DNA of 64,000 bases from Diadema setosum. Its lineage: Eukaryota; Echinodermata; Echinoidea; Diadematoida; Diadematidae. The notes under the pieces were generated by a model. It was not told where the DNA came from and did no database searches. It saw nothing but the letters and a program-made list of their open reading frames with translations. The translations under genes and the position numbers were made by a program. Below, in pieces: positions 1 to 10,580 of the stretch (positions within the stretch are counted from its first letter, which is position 1; each line of letters opens with the position of its first letter). The stretch is from positions 27,609,562 through 27,673,561 of the forward strand of contig CM067079.1 of assembly GCA_033980235.1 (NCBI GenBank). Reading direction: 5' to 3'.

Positions 1-560
1 AACATAATAACAACTATAAATGAAACATGGAAACTACAAAAGACCGGAGTCTTGTCAGGGTAGTTCCCAACAGAAAGAATAATAGGAAGCAATATTGCTT
101 TACGATCAAGACATAGGACAGGTAAAAATGTTACAAAAAACAAACAAACAAACAGACAAACATACACAAAAAACATATTATCATTAATGAAATGACAGTG
201 TTTAGTCATATCACCCCTAGAAAACAAAAACCATAAGATTATCTATAATCATAGTGTAATTCATAATGACAATTCTAACTTTCTAACAAGTGTCTTTTCA
301 GATTTTTCTTAAAAATATTTGTAGTTGAAGAATTTATAACTGTATCTGGTAAAGAATTCCACAATGAGGGTGCAGTGTGTCTAAAAGTGTGCATTACATA
401 CATCTTATCTACCTTAAATAAATGATATTTATTACTAATGCGAGTATTGTAACTATGAATTTGATAATTAGATTTAAACATACCAGAAATCATCTCAGGT
501 AACGAATTCATTTTATGCTTGAACTGTATACATAGGAATATCAAACTTATTCAATTCCCT
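1..560 (-). pseudogene. CR1-like LINE, 3' terminal fragment (RT C-terminus)
   Basis: The minus strand at 275-544 encodes the end of a non-LTR retrotransposon ORF2. The pattern ending in PSLWNSLPDT, then an FKKNLKRHL-type stretch, is the usual C-terminus of CR1-group reverse transcriptases (a bulky G/S-P-K/S-LWN-SLP block followed by F-K-x-x-LK). No catalytic RT motif is present, so this is a 5'-truncated copy, as is typical after incomplete target-primed reverse transcription. The lower coordinates (1-270) would be its 3' untranslated tail. The family call is fairly safe; the subfamily is not. Confidence 0.7.
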
Positions 561-975
561 GATAGCAGAGACACGTCAGAACGACGTCTATTTCACGTCA
601 GCGCTGTCGTCAGAAAGACGTCGTAAACTGTCGACAAAATTACGTCATCTTGCTCAAATGGAAGACGTAAAAAACGTTATGTTTAGACGTCAGAAAGACG
701 TCTAATATGTCGTCTTAACGACGTAAATAGACAAAGATAATGGACGTCATTTATACGTCTTAGACTGACATCAAAATGTCGTATCTTTGCTCAATATGGA
801 AGACGTCAAAAAGACGTCATATTTGTGACGTCTGCCTGACGTCTAGCTGGTCGTACAAAGACGCCTTAATGACGTTCCCATTACTTCTTGAAAGACAAAA
901 TATCACGTCAGAATAACGTCATAAACACGTCAATTTTTTACTTGTATTGGTACGGAAAAGACGTCTTAAAGATGT
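560..975. repeat. GACGTC-rich (CRE-like) repeat
   Basis: About nine GACGTC palindromes and many CGTC half sites lie within 400 bp. Part of the block is a tandem duplication with a period near 140 bp: the phrase GCTCAA followed by TGGAAGACGT occurs near 652 and again near 790. There is no coding potential. The block is probably the body of a non-autonomous element. GACGTC is also the core of the CREB/ATF site, but nothing here shows that it is used as one. Confidence 0.6.
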
Positions 976-1229
976 CACTTTGACGTTGTTTTTAAGTCGA
1001 GATACATTAATTGCTATGTTAATTACAAGATCTAACAAAGGTATGGGCATCTTCAGGTGCAATCCTACGAATCTAATCGTCTACTCCTTAAGTCCTAAAT
1101 CCTATTCCTATGCCTATGCCTACCACCTATTCCTAGCTACTGGACAGTTGCATCACGTTTCTTTATAAACGGGCAAAAAGTTGTAATGCTTCATGGCATG
1201 GTTACTAAACTAGGCCACAATTTTGTGAG

Positions 1230-2400
1230 AATATGAAAATATGTCGCCATAACACAAGATTGGATTGGACGGATAAATGGTATTTTATTGAAGTATTCAT
1301 GTCTCGCAGTCATACGACTGAATTGCACATAGAATTACATCGTAAAAGAGACAATAGATATTACAAAAAAGGTATTCATACAAATGAAACACGTAAAATA
1401 CTGACATCAAGAAACGAGGTCATACGACAGAACATGTAAACCTACAGACTGGAGGATAAAAAAGAAGGAAATAAGAAGGTGTACACCAACAGAGCGCATA
1501 TACAATATTGGGTGGGATATACATGCCTGCGAGAAACAAGGGCGTGACACCTGTGAATTGTGTATCATAACAAACAGATTATCCAATAATTGAAATAACA
1601 CGCAAAATTAACGCTTTCATAAGTGTAAGCCACAGACTCTACACACGTACATTATACCTCTTTACACAAAAGATATCATCTTTGTGGTGTAAATAGGAAG
1701 AAATAAGAGGGATCACATCAATGAGCATAAAATTGATCAAAGTGACACGAAACTCATTATCCGAATACGACATGCGACATAATGTTGGGTAAACTACTTC
1801 TTCTTCTCGTAAAATAAGTGTATACAGTTAAATGTGATTATCATCGCATTAAAAAAAAAACCATATTACAATCATACAGTACAAAAAGCATTGCTTAAAG
1901 CCGAATATGAGAGAAGCCGGAAAGGCCAAGAGAAAACGGGAAATAGGAGTATACATCGTAACATACACACAACGGGAAATAAAAATCTACCCATTGCAAA
2001 TCAAAAGCTACAAAATGAAATGTCATATAAACCCCGCATCATTGTATAAACAAATCATCGATGCAGTATAGACGTGTAGATAAAAGGGGGACAACCAGTC
2101 AATGGTCATAAAACTTGATCAAAATATCGTTGGTTCGGCATCCAAATACACGTGCACCAAAGATGGTTTTGCGTGAGATTAGTATACTTCTCGTGACATA
2201 AAAATGCTGTATATAGTATCGTACAAAGAAAGCAATGATACGGTAAAGCACAAGGGGCTGCATAAAATACCATCATGAGTAAAGATACAATTATGATAAC
2301 AATTTCCGAGCCTAAGAGACGACTTTTGCTCACAATACAAGGAAACATTACAAGGAAGTAATATTTGCCGATGAACATGATGCAAAACAAACGTAAGACC
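1230..2400. repeat. Degenerate long tandem repeat, period about 380 bp
   Basis: Two related blocks are seen near 1728 and near 2108. Each has a TTGATCAAA phrase, followed some 80 bp later by TTCTCGT and then a GTATA-rich stretch. A weaker relative lies near 1280. The short open frames here show no domain and look accidental. The origin of the repeat is unknown. Confidence 0.35.
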
Positions 2401-2409
2401 TGTATAACA

Positions 2410-2742
2410 TCATTTGGAATTCAGTAGTTTAGTCATGAATGGTACCGGGCTATTTTTGTAACGGTTGGTGCGGCACCTAGGTTCTTTGTACAATTTTGTA
2501 TGTCTTGAAGATCTTGCGCAATCGTTAAGCATGAACCAGTTTTTTCCAATCTCTAGTTTAGTGGAAGACTTGGCAAAGGAGAGGCAGAGTTTGACACGCC
2601 TTGAGGCCAAGTCCTGAATCCCCGCTAGCTCGAGTGAAGTGCAATAGGAATTTCCAGGGAAGATAATTCTCAGTGCTCGTTTCTGGATACGTTCGATGGC
2701 GGATGATTGAGCGACAGTAAGCCCGGAGTGCTTACTGTCAAA
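2410..2742 (-). pseudogene. LINE ORF2 C-terminal segment, inverted
   Basis: Read on the minus strand, this open stretch begins near HSGLTVAQSSAIERIQKRAL and ends in ...SPVPFMTKLLN before a stop. This is the standard C-terminal region of Jockey/CR1-group LINE proteins, where an E-x-x-QKRALRII block is followed by a cysteine/arginine-rich tail ending PYLTRLLN. It belongs to the same element type as the RT at 4151-5710 and supplies exactly the part that the latter lacks. The open frame continues upstream to 2907, but those residues do not resemble the family and are read through the inversion junction. Confidence 0.7.
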
Positions 2743-2805
2743 CAATTCCGACTTCCTCCTGCTGACCTTGTGACAGTATACACTGGATACATCAGACCCC
2801 AGAAT
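2743..2805 (+). pseudogene. LINE ORF2 short internal segment
   Basis: The + strand here reads FRLPPADLVTVYTGYIRP. This matches the segment that normally follows the RT block ending LKQF and precedes the VW-H-S-LT region in these LINE proteins. It is therefore the natural link between the + strand RT (ending at 5710) and the minus-strand C-terminus (starting at 2742), but it is positioned beside the latter. The sequence from 2806 to about 2930 is not recognisable as coding. Confidence 0.55.
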
Positions 2806-2986
2806 AGAATATTGAGGGCGCTGTCGTTCAACACTGACGCCGATTTCAAACCTTCTCATACTTTCTCTGAATTTTGCTGGATTTGACCTATATTTTGCCT
2901 GTTGCACTCATAATGTCCTGATTAGTGTGTCATTGTAGCCCAGTGGAATCACCTGGCAATGTTTGGTTGAAACTTGAACCCCAGTT

Positions 2987-3480
2987 TTGGGAAGATTTTG
3001 GAAAACCTTTGCTGTGACGATGACAGTCTACTACTGGTTTCTTGCGGTACTTGCACTGTACGGACCACTGTCCCTCCTGCAAGCCGACGGATTGCCGCCA
3101 TCCACTTCTACTAAGCCATGGCCTTCCAGCCGCAGAAATCTGAAGGGTCAAGTACAAACCGAGATTGCAAACGTTTCTCCTATTCTCCATCGGAACTCAC
3201 GTCATTACGTAATATAGCCACCCGTTCTCGACTGCCCACTGAAGTATTCAACCGGACAAAGGAACTCGGCATCTATAGGCGACGCGGATGCCGAGCTGGT
3301 TCTCACAAAAGGAGAGCTATTAAGGTCATTACTGGCAACAGAAGTAAAAGAACAAAAACCAGGCCCCGCACCCCCCAGTTACAGAGAATTGAATGCGTAA
3401 GTTCCTCCAACTTTATTATTAATTTAACAGCATTATTTTACATTCCCGTCTGTTTACCTCTGCAACCCTCGCTCTCTGAA
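2987..3480 (+). pseudogene. LINE 5' region with basic N-terminal coding stretch
   Basis: Open reading on the + strand at 3118-3483 includes a basic stretch with RRGCRAGSHKRRAIKVITGN and RTKTRPRTPQ. Such R/K-rich leaders precede the endonuclease domain in several deuterostome LINEs. The frame ends in a stop at 3481-3483, just before the endonuclease frame begins at 3484. No zinc-knuckle or esterase motif is visible, so this may be either the end of ORF1 or the ORF2 leader. Confidence 0.45.
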
Positions 3481-3483
3481 TAA

Positions 3484-4188
3484 CAAACTGGATGAATTTG
3501 CTATCATCGTCAAACAACTGGGGTGTGACCTATGTGTAGTAAGTGAAACTTGGTTTCGAGCTGACCAGCCCGAGAGTGACTATGCAGTGAACGATTTCTT
3601 GCCCTACGCAAAATCGAGGACTTTTCGGCGTGGTGGTGGAGTGGTGATTTACGCTAGACCTGATTTATCACCTAAACTGTCAGTTTTCTCCCACCACATC
3701 CTGATCATGAGATTCTTTGGATTCAAATCAGGCCTAAGAGACTACCCCGTGACGTTTCTTGCATTTACGTAGCGGCTGTGTATTACCCTCCCGCGTACGA
3801 TGGCGCCGACGATCTCATCCAGTACCTCATGAACTGTGTCGACGATATAAATACTAGGCACACAAACGCTGGTATCATGATTCTTGGTGACTTTAATCGA
3901 GCCGACATCTCTCAGCTTACATGTACGGGTGGTCTTGTTCAAGTTGTGAGGAGTCCCACACGTGGATCTGCCATATTGGACCTCATAATCACAAATATGC
4001 AAAGAGAGTACTCCGCACCAGACATCCTCTCACCTCTAGGCACTGGTGGCGATCACAATGCTGTGCTTTGGAAACCTTCCTATAGTAGAGGTGAGAAACC
4101 AAACAAATTGGTCAGTAAAATCACTCGTCCCATGAAAGACTCTGCGATTCGTGAGTTTGGTAACTGGTGTTCACCACAACTGGGCTGA
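3484..4188 (+). pseudogene. LINE AP-type endonuclease domain, frameshifted
   Basis: Translation from 3484 gives DLCVVSETWF, which carries the catalytic glutamate of apurinic-like endonucleases, then GGGVVIYAR. Near 3760 the frame shifts by one base: the expected CIYVAAVYYPPAY is split between two frames. The second part has GDFNRADI (the D-x-N metal-binding motif), then a SPTRG-x-x-ILDLI block and GGDHNAV, matching the usual S/G-D-H motif. A second frameshift near 4170 separates it from the RT frame. The enzyme would nick target DNA for target-primed reverse transcription; this copy is broken. Confidence 0.8.
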
Positions 4189-5710
4189 AGTCACATCCCC
4201 TCAGCTTTCTGTCAAAGAAAAATGTGACAATTTCTATGAAACCCTGCGAGAGAAAATTGATGTGTTTTTTCCGCTGAAATCAACCAAAATGCACTCAAAC
4301 GATCAACCATGGGTAACGCCTTTCCTCAAAGCGTTGATCTGTCAGAGACAACGAGCATTTCGAACAGATGAGAGGGAGTGGAAACGATTGCGTAACAAAG
4401 TTCAAAGGGTGAAAGCGGAACTGAAACGCAACTTCTACAAAGAGCGTGTTCTCAAATTGAAGCAAGAGAACCCATCAAGCTGGTATAGACATATCAAACT
4501 CTTGTCATCTGCAGCGAAACCCGCAAGTACCATCACCATACCGGAAATTCCTGATTTGGACGATTATGCTGTCGCTGAAGCGGCCAATAACCACTTCGCA
4601 AGCATCAATCTCGACATACCTGTACTTGATCGTGAGAGCTTACCAGCATTCTTGCCCGCCCAACCTCCAACATTACTTCAACCGTATGAGGTCTTCAAGG
4701 AGCTGAAACGAATCAAACCAGGGAAATCAAGTGGTCCTGATGGAATACCTGCACGTCTTGTCAAGGAATTTGCTATTGAGTTGGCAACACCCCTCTGTGA
4801 GGTGCTGAACTCTTCCTACCAGTCAGGTCTTGTCCCAAAGCAGTGGAAAAAGGCAATCATTGTTCCCGTGCTTAAAGAGAAATCTTCCTCCTCGATTGAG
4901 AGAAAAAGGCCGATCTCCCTGACTGATCACTTTGCGAAGATAGCTGAGATTTTCGTTTATCGCCATCTGTTGCGTCACCTGAATCATCAGTTAGACCCGA
5001 ACCAATATGGTGCCAGAGCAGGTCGCTCCTCAGCGCAATGTCTTGTTGACATCTACAACTTCCTGTGTGAAAACGCTGATCGCCCTAAATCCATCACTTC
5101 CATCGTCTCTACTGACTTCACTCGCGCTTTCGACCGGGTAGACCACTCAGTCGTGATGCAGAAACTGTTCGCTACCGGCGTGGCTCCATGGTTGATTGAA
5201 TGGACGGGCAGTTTCCTGACGAACAGACAAAATCAAGTTCGTTACCGAGGCGTCCTCTCACCTCCAAGAGCGATGTCGGCTGGTGTCCCTCAAGGCACCC
5301 GTCTTGGTCCCCTCCTGTTTCTAGTTCTCATTGATGATGCACTGCGTGATTCCTCAATTCGTCGGTGGAAATATGTAGACGATATGTCCCTTGGCGCTGT
5401 TGAAATCAGTGGTGCTACGCCCAGTGTGTCCCTGCAACCTGTTTTGTGTGACCTGGAAGTTTGGTGTGGTCACAATAATGTCATGCTAAATCCACACAAG
5501 TGCCAAATTATGCGTGTCAGTTTCCGCAAAACGCCACCACCTGATCTTGATCTCATTCTGTGCAACGATGTTCTGAAGGAAGTGTCAGTCATAAAATTGC
5601 TCGGTGTGGCTATCCAAAGCGACCTTAAATGGAATCACCATGTGTCCTCCATTACGTCACGCGCAGCCTCTCGCCTGTACATGCTCCGCAGACTGAAACA
5701 GTTTGAATAA
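4151..5710 (+). pseudogene. LINE reverse transcriptase, truncated
   Basis: A 519-residue uninterrupted frame contains the RT domain in order: KRIKPGKSSGPDGIPARL, RPISLTDHFAKIAEI, QYGARAGRSSAQCL, the first catalytic aspartate in STDFTRAFDRVDH, GVPQGTRLGPLLF, and the active-site YVDD. It then has the usual LGV-x-x-x-SDLKWN-H block and ends at RRLKQFE, where the family normally goes on for about 150 residues more. The catalytic residues are intact, so decay is recent or slight in this part. The missing end is found inverted at 2410-2742. The first residues (about 4151-4190) are probably read through a frameshift. Confidence 0.85.
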
Positions 5711-5779
5711 GATAAAGGGGGGGGGGTGTCAAGATCAACCCCCCCCCCCCTAGACGCACCGGCTATGATCTTGGGGCGG

Positions 5780-7060
5780 TTACTATGAGAGGGAGCGGAG
5801 CGATCGAGAGGGGTAGGGTGTGGGAGGGTTTTTTCCTGACTCCCACGGTGAGAACAATTGCATTTTTATGTTGTAAATGGTGCAATTTGATGCATTTTTT
5901 TGAGTGTTTTGAAACGGCCCCCAAAATATGTGGATTATTATTGAACAATTTGCCTATAAACTGGTACCTTTTAAATGAACTTTTTTTTTATTAGTTCTTA
6001 CAAAGAATTTCATGAACACTGTATGTTAAGCATTCAAACAGAAAAGGCATGCACACGAGAATGTGATACATAAGGGATATTTCTCCTCCCACACGAAGGT
6101 GATTTTACATTTTCAAATATAAAATTCAGCAATCTAGTGCAAACTTTTTGTGCAATGCTTGGAAATTTTTCCAGCTCCCCCCCCCCCAAAAAAAAAGAAA
6201 TGGAAATAATGATTTTTTTTTTCCATGGAAGTGTTAAAAGCAAAAATCACGGCATTTAGCTCTTATTCCGCTTGTGCATCATCTGTGTGTATTTACAAAG
6301 TCTTATGAGGTAGAGGGGGAGGGTGTGGGAGGGGGTGCCCCCTCCGCTCGACGGAGCTTTTGCGTTTTTATAATTGAAATAAAGCGATCTGAAGCACATT
6401 TTTTTTTTGGTGGGAAATTCGGAAATTGTTATACCCCCAAATGCACTAAGTATATAGAGGGGACCAATCAAAGGAAGGGTGGTAAGATACCCCTCCCCTC
6501 CCATAATCGAGGGAGCTTTTTTTTTTTCATGTTTAGAACTGAAATTTAACAATTTGGCGCACATTTCTGTTGGAATATCTTGAAATTTGTTAATTAGAGA
6601 AGTGCAAGGCTGTGGGAGGAGACATAGCAGGATGATGTGGGACAGAATAAACCTTATTCACCCTCCTACATGAAGGAGATTCTGTATTTTCTGATAGCAG
6701 TTGAACGTTTTTAGTGCACAAATTTTGTGGCATAATTATATTTGGAAAACTTAAGCCATAGTCTACTTGTATGCACGGTAGGGGGGGGGGGGGGACAGGG
6801 AGAAAGCGTGGGAGAGTGCTATCCCCACATTTCCCGTACCAGGGAGCTTTTGCCTTTTAAAAGTTGAAATTGATATATGTCGTACATATATACGCATATT
6901 AATTTAGATGGAATATTTGGGAAATTATAAAAAAAAAAAAAATGATGGGAGGAACTGAGAAAGGAAAGGGTTGGTTAAAAGGGGATATTCCCCTTGTATA
7001 CATAAGGGGACTATTGCCTTTACGGAATGTAAGTGATAAGCCTTGTGCACTCAGAATTAT
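5780..7060. repeat. Tandem array of a GGTGTGGGAGGGG-type repeat
   Basis: About seven degenerate units follow one another (cores near 5817, 6080, 6315, 6490, 6615, 6800 and 6970). Each unit has GTGTGGGAGGGG, a short spacer with ATA, then CCCTCCCACA or similar as an inverted partner, then GAGGGAGCTTTTTGCATTTT, a stretch like AATTGAAATTCAGCAATCTG, and GGAAATTT. The unit length varies from about 150 to 300 bp. The same family recurs near 12290, 38640, 49650, 52140 and 53800. The open frames inside show no protein domain. Confidence 0.65.
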
Positions 7061-7631
7061 TCAGAATCTTAAGAGGGGCAACCGCCCCCATCGCCCCCCC
7101 TTTTTTTTTCTATTTTTGCTACGCCGGTGCTTAGACGGGAACTTTATTTATGTAAGGAAGGAATCTTTGGAAATTCAAATTCATGGGTGCTGTGATTTCC
7201 CCCCCCCCTATTTTTTTATTTTTTTCCCTGTCTTTTCCTTTTTTTCACGAACCAAAAGTGTTGGGGGGGGGGGGGGGGGCTGCAGCCCCCCAGCTCCCCG
7301 TTTTCGTGGCCCCTGTCTTAAAAAAGAAATAATTCAGCAATAGCCTCAGCACAATTCTCCATAGCAACCTGGCTTCTGTTTATACTTATGAATGCACTTT
7401 CGAGTCAAAGTTTAAATGAACGACCAAATGGCGTTTTAAAATACTTGAGTTTATGATTTCCTGGTCATCAATTTACAGACAGTAGTTTTTCCCTCGTGTA
7501 CCAATCTACACTTTTCTCACCTTATAGTCTCTTCCGATTACGAATAGATTCTACCTGATCTTTGTTTGTTTATCTGTAGCACTGATGTTGATGTGAGCAT
7601 GTCTTGATCAGCTCCAGTTTCTTGCCTACAG
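7061..7631. other. Intergenic or intronic sequence with homopolymer runs
   Basis: This stretch holds a poly-C/poly-T block near 7195-7240 and an 18-base G run near 7263, ending in GCTGCAGCCCCC. From 7340 on there is unique AT-rich sequence leading into a pyrimidine-rich acceptor at 7621-7631 (ending CTTGCCTACAG). I see no gene in it. Confidence 0.5.
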
Positions 7632-7740
7632 GATTGTGTTGCTTCTACAAAAGAAGTTGCCATGAGTGACACGTTGTCTACTGACCCCGGGATATCTGTG
7701 GGTGACATCAAGAAAGTCTACGAAACTGAGCAGAGAATGG
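7632..7740 (+). CDS. Tandem ZU5-UPA protein, module 1 linker exon
   Basis: This 109-bp exon starts after a clear acceptor (TTGCCTACAG) and ends at a GTTAGT donor. It encodes 36 residues and one extra base: DCVASTKEVAMSDTLSTDPG, then ISVGDIKKVYETEQRM. There is no known domain; the segment is polar and is probably a flexible linker. It starts in phase 0 and ends in phase 1, exactly like the exon at 60842-60998 in front of module 3, and its last base joins in frame to the ZU5 exon at 10260. That phase agreement is the main support. Upstream exons of the gene were not found in the first 7.6 kb. Confidence 0.6.
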
Positions 7741-7918
7741 GTTAGTATTTGACTTCACAAGCATGTAAATATTGGACCACATAATTACCTTGATAGATCC
7801 TTGTCATTTGATTGGTTGTTTGCTATTGACCATTCGCCCCACTTTACTACTGCGTCATCATTCGTGCAATTGTGGCTCCTTTTACTGTGCAATCGTGGAT
7901 CCATACGATTTGCTCCAT

Positions 7919-8061
7919 CCTGTCCATTGCACGCCCGCCGAGAGCCCGGCACACTTACGCATTCGGTGTAAGATGAAATGTTCGATCCATTCAACTCGGC
8001 TGCGCCTCGTTGAATGGATGATTTCATCTTTCACCTCATGAAATATTCTGTCCATTGCACT
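7919..8061. mobile_element. Palindromic MITE-like element
   Basis: A stem at about 7967-8034 pairs GTAAGATGAAATG...TCCATTCAA with TTGAATGGA...CATCTTTCAC around a loop CTCGGCTGCGCCTCG. The 13-base phrase CTGTCCATTGCAC lies on both sides (7920-7932 and 8049-8061) as a direct repeat. The same loop is seen in the palindrome at 19471-19662, whose stem is unrelated. Confidence 0.55.
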
Positions 8062-8701
8062 TATAAACATTCATTATTTGTATGATATACATCAACGCAA
8101 GATTTGTAACAACGGAGGGATTGTTAAACTTTCTGGAAAATGTTAATTCTACTTATGATATTATGGTTTCCAAACATGGAAGTGAAGGGCTGTGACAATG
8201 CCGAAATTGGAAAGTTGCAAAATGACCAAAAGCTTAGTTATCACAGAATTTTCCCTTGTTCATGAATGAGTTCCCCAATGTATCTTTGCTTGTTACCCAT
8301 TTTAATCTCAACATTGACATCGAAAAAAAAAACAACGCATGCACAAGGAAATAACAAACAAACAAATAAACAAACGACATGTATCAGCACATTAAAAAAA
8401 AATTCACTCGAACAGAGCTTTTACCACATTAACACAAGTTCATAAACAAATGAAGTGACAACGGATTAACTTGTAAAAGTTTTTTTATTCTATTGCCACA
8501 ACCAGGGATCTTTGATTTTATCAGTGTTCATCATTTTCATTGAAAATGTTCCAGTCGACATATAACTCCGGCACCAACGAAGACATGCTTTTGTTAAGCA
8601 GTCATGGCTGGCTTCTTTGCAGTCTTTCAAGCTCGGAGATGGGCATCATGAAAGCGGTTTGTCAGTCCGCTCAGATACCCTTATTGTGTCTTCTCAAAAC
8701 T

Positions 8702-9313
8702 TTAAGCCCCGGTCACACAGCACTCCACGTCTAAATGACGTACAAAAAGTTATGGAAATCTGGTGGACGCGGTCGTAAGTGGTAATTTTTTGGCCAGTTT
8801 TGGTTTGGCCGTGCTTTGTACGGGGTATGGCCGTTGGCGGCTGTTCCACTGCCGAAGCACTGCCTAAGCACGGCTAGCCACGTCCAGCCACGTGTATGTA
8901 CGCGGAAAATCCATTTGTCAGTGATAAGCCGCTAAACGCACGCAATTTCCCGTGATACCAACGCGTAGCACGCGTCAGATGACAATGCTCTGCCCGTGAC
9001 AGACTGCTAAACTTTCGCGTCTTACCCACGTCTTACCGCGTCTCCCGAAGTTTTAATCACTGCCGGAACACGGATTATCACGTGTGTTTCATGTGTGTTG
9101 CACGTCTTTACCACGTGTGCCGCCCGTGGTTGTCCGCGGAATAAAATTTTGAGCAGTTCAAAACTTTTTACCGCGTCCTGCCACGTCTATAAATCGACCG
9201 TAGCTCGTCTTAAAATCGACATCAACGCGAACAACATTGTCTGCTTCACGGGAGACCACTTTTTGGCGTGTTTTGGCCGTGATTAAGCCGTAAAGCTCTG
9301 TGTGACCGGGCTT
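8702..9313. mobile_element. Non-autonomous DNA element with AGCCCCGGTCACACAG ends
   Basis: The left end AAGCCCCGGTCACACAGC is matched in reverse by CTGTGTGACCGGGCTTTT at the right end, giving terminal inverted repeats of about 16 bp around 0.6 kb. The interior is unusually rich in CACGTC, CCACGT and CGCGTC, many in both orientations, and has no transposase. The ends resemble the GGCCCCAGTCACAT ends of elements at 40-48 kb, so they may be relatives. Confidence 0.6.
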
Positions 9314-9990
9314 TTACATAGGGCGTTGAGTTATCTCAGTTGGCAGCGCGTCTGTCTCACGGTCTAAATGACCCCGAGTCGATTCCCGGCGCCCGGGTCC
9401 CACTGAGCAATGTTGTGTGTAATCACACCGTCCCCAGTAGGAAGAGGCAAAATACTCTGTCCCTCGGATAGGACATAAAATGGATATCCCGTGTATGACA
9501 GAGTCACAACTCATGTACGTAAAAGATCCCGCTTCCTCTATTTATTGCAAAGGAAAGGGGGTTTAGCCCAGTGAATTGGTCCTGCCTTACATCCAACTGG
9601 ACCCCACGGACCACCAGCTATTCCAGCTGAATTCGTGATGAAGTAGCCATCACAATCTTTGCACAGCTGCGAGTAGTACCAGCTCTTCGAAGCACATCCT
9701 CAATCATCCCCTGTTCCATTCCCCCACATCAGCGTGTAGGCATTCACTTTTGTCACTTTTTTCCTTTCTCTCCTTCCATTCATTCAATCTATTCTGTCAA
9801 GTCGTGTCATGATTTTGTGTTTCTCCTGTTTTGTTCCGTTCTGTCGTAAATTCTATCCGTGATAAGTGTTTGTAAATAAGTAATTTGTTAAGTAATTTAT
9901 GTTTGTGATGTAATTCCAGGTTTATTGTGTGTTATGTTTTGTTAGAAAAAGAAGAATGAAAATAAATGAATTGAATTGAATTAAAATTGA
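9314..9990 (+). mobile_element. tRNA-derived SINE
   Basis: The first 75 bp look like a decayed tRNA: an A-box-like TATCTCAGTTGGCAGCGCG near 9330 and a B-box-like GAGTCGATTCCCGG near 9376, spaced as in a tRNA gene. The body contains GGATAGGACATAAAATGG and GTACGTAAAAGATCCCGC, a phrase common in SINE cores of marine animals. The 3' end has a (TGAAT)-type tail near 9960-9990. A copy of the 3' third (9700-9835) is found on the minus strand at 51955-52093. RNA polymerase III would transcribe it, and a CR1-like LINE with a TGAAT tail could mobilise it (inference). Confidence 0.75.
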
Positions 9991-10259
9991 ATCAAATCTA
10001 CATAGTCTTTCAGAAAATGGCATTATTTTCCATAGATGTATGTTGACCTGTTATTTGTTACAGTAAATGAAAATCCCATTCATCATTCAGCTGGATGATA
10101 CTTTTTTTGTCTTCCGGTTGAGTTCAAAATTATGACAATCACAATCAAAATTACAGTAGCATGTATGGCTTTTATCTCGGTTGACGCCAGGAGCATTCAT
10201 TTTTGTATAAATGAGATCGATTCAAATCAGTACAGTTTCTTTCTATTTTCATTTATTAG

Positions 10260-10580
10260 CGATGAAGGATCTGGTATCCGTGAAGAAGAGAATCGATCAC
10301 CATGGAGGCGAGCTTAGGAACGAAACGTTTGAAATCTCACTCTCCATCCCTCCCGGAGCTCTGGCAGAGGGCACTAGCGAGGTCTTAACACTTACAATCC
10401 TCACGGAGAAACCGGCGAGTCTTAAACTACAAGACGACGACATGATCGTCAGCTGCGGCTTCAAATGCTCTCCACCCAGGCTGAAATTTTTGAAGCCTGT
10501 GCACCTCACGATCCCGCACTGTGCAGTCCTGACTGACCCCGCCGAAGCCCAGACAACCCTTTACCATTGTGATGAAAGTG
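10260..10580 (+). CDS. Tandem ZU5-UPA protein, module 1 ZU5 exon
   Basis: This 321-bp exon runs from an acceptor ATTTATTAG to a GTAATG donor and encodes most of a ZU5 domain. It begins MKDLVSVKKRIDHHGGELRN and continues with SLSIPPGALAEGT, the family hallmark (I-PPGA-x-x-GT), DDDMIVSCGFKCSP, then FLKPVHLTIPHCA, which matches the P-V-x-L-x-x-HC strand of UNC5 and ankyrin ZU5 domains. The frame enters with two bases of a split codon and leaves in phase 1, as does the same-length exon in module 3 (62019-62339). ZU5 domains are beta-rich scaffolds that pack on UPA and death domains and can hold them inactive. Identity of the domain is clear; the role of this protein is unknown. Confidence 0.9.

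Larger units (their letters stand above)
2390..5712. mobile_element. Rearranged non-LTR retrotransposon (Jockey/CR1-group) with inverted 3' end
   Basis: A nearly full-length LINE is present but its parts are shuffled. From about 2930 to 5710 the + strand carries a 5' region, an AP-type endonuclease and a reverse transcriptase that stops abruptly at ...RLKQFE. The missing C-terminal part lies at the left end in opposite orientation (2410-2742, minus strand). A short middle piece that should directly follow RLKQF sits between them on the + strand (2743-2805). A G-run and C-run with a different sequence type begin right after 5712. The arrangement resembles an inversion made during insertion (twin priming), but the extra middle piece implies one more switch. 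Confidence 0.75.

Noticed and set aside
6942..7343. 133-residue open frame on the + strand
   Set aside because: It is read through the G/C-rich tandem repeat and homopolymer runs; no domain.
9314..9390. Functional tRNA gene
   Set aside because: The A and B boxes are recognisable but the acceptor stem does not close and the sequence continues into a SINE body with a 3' tail.
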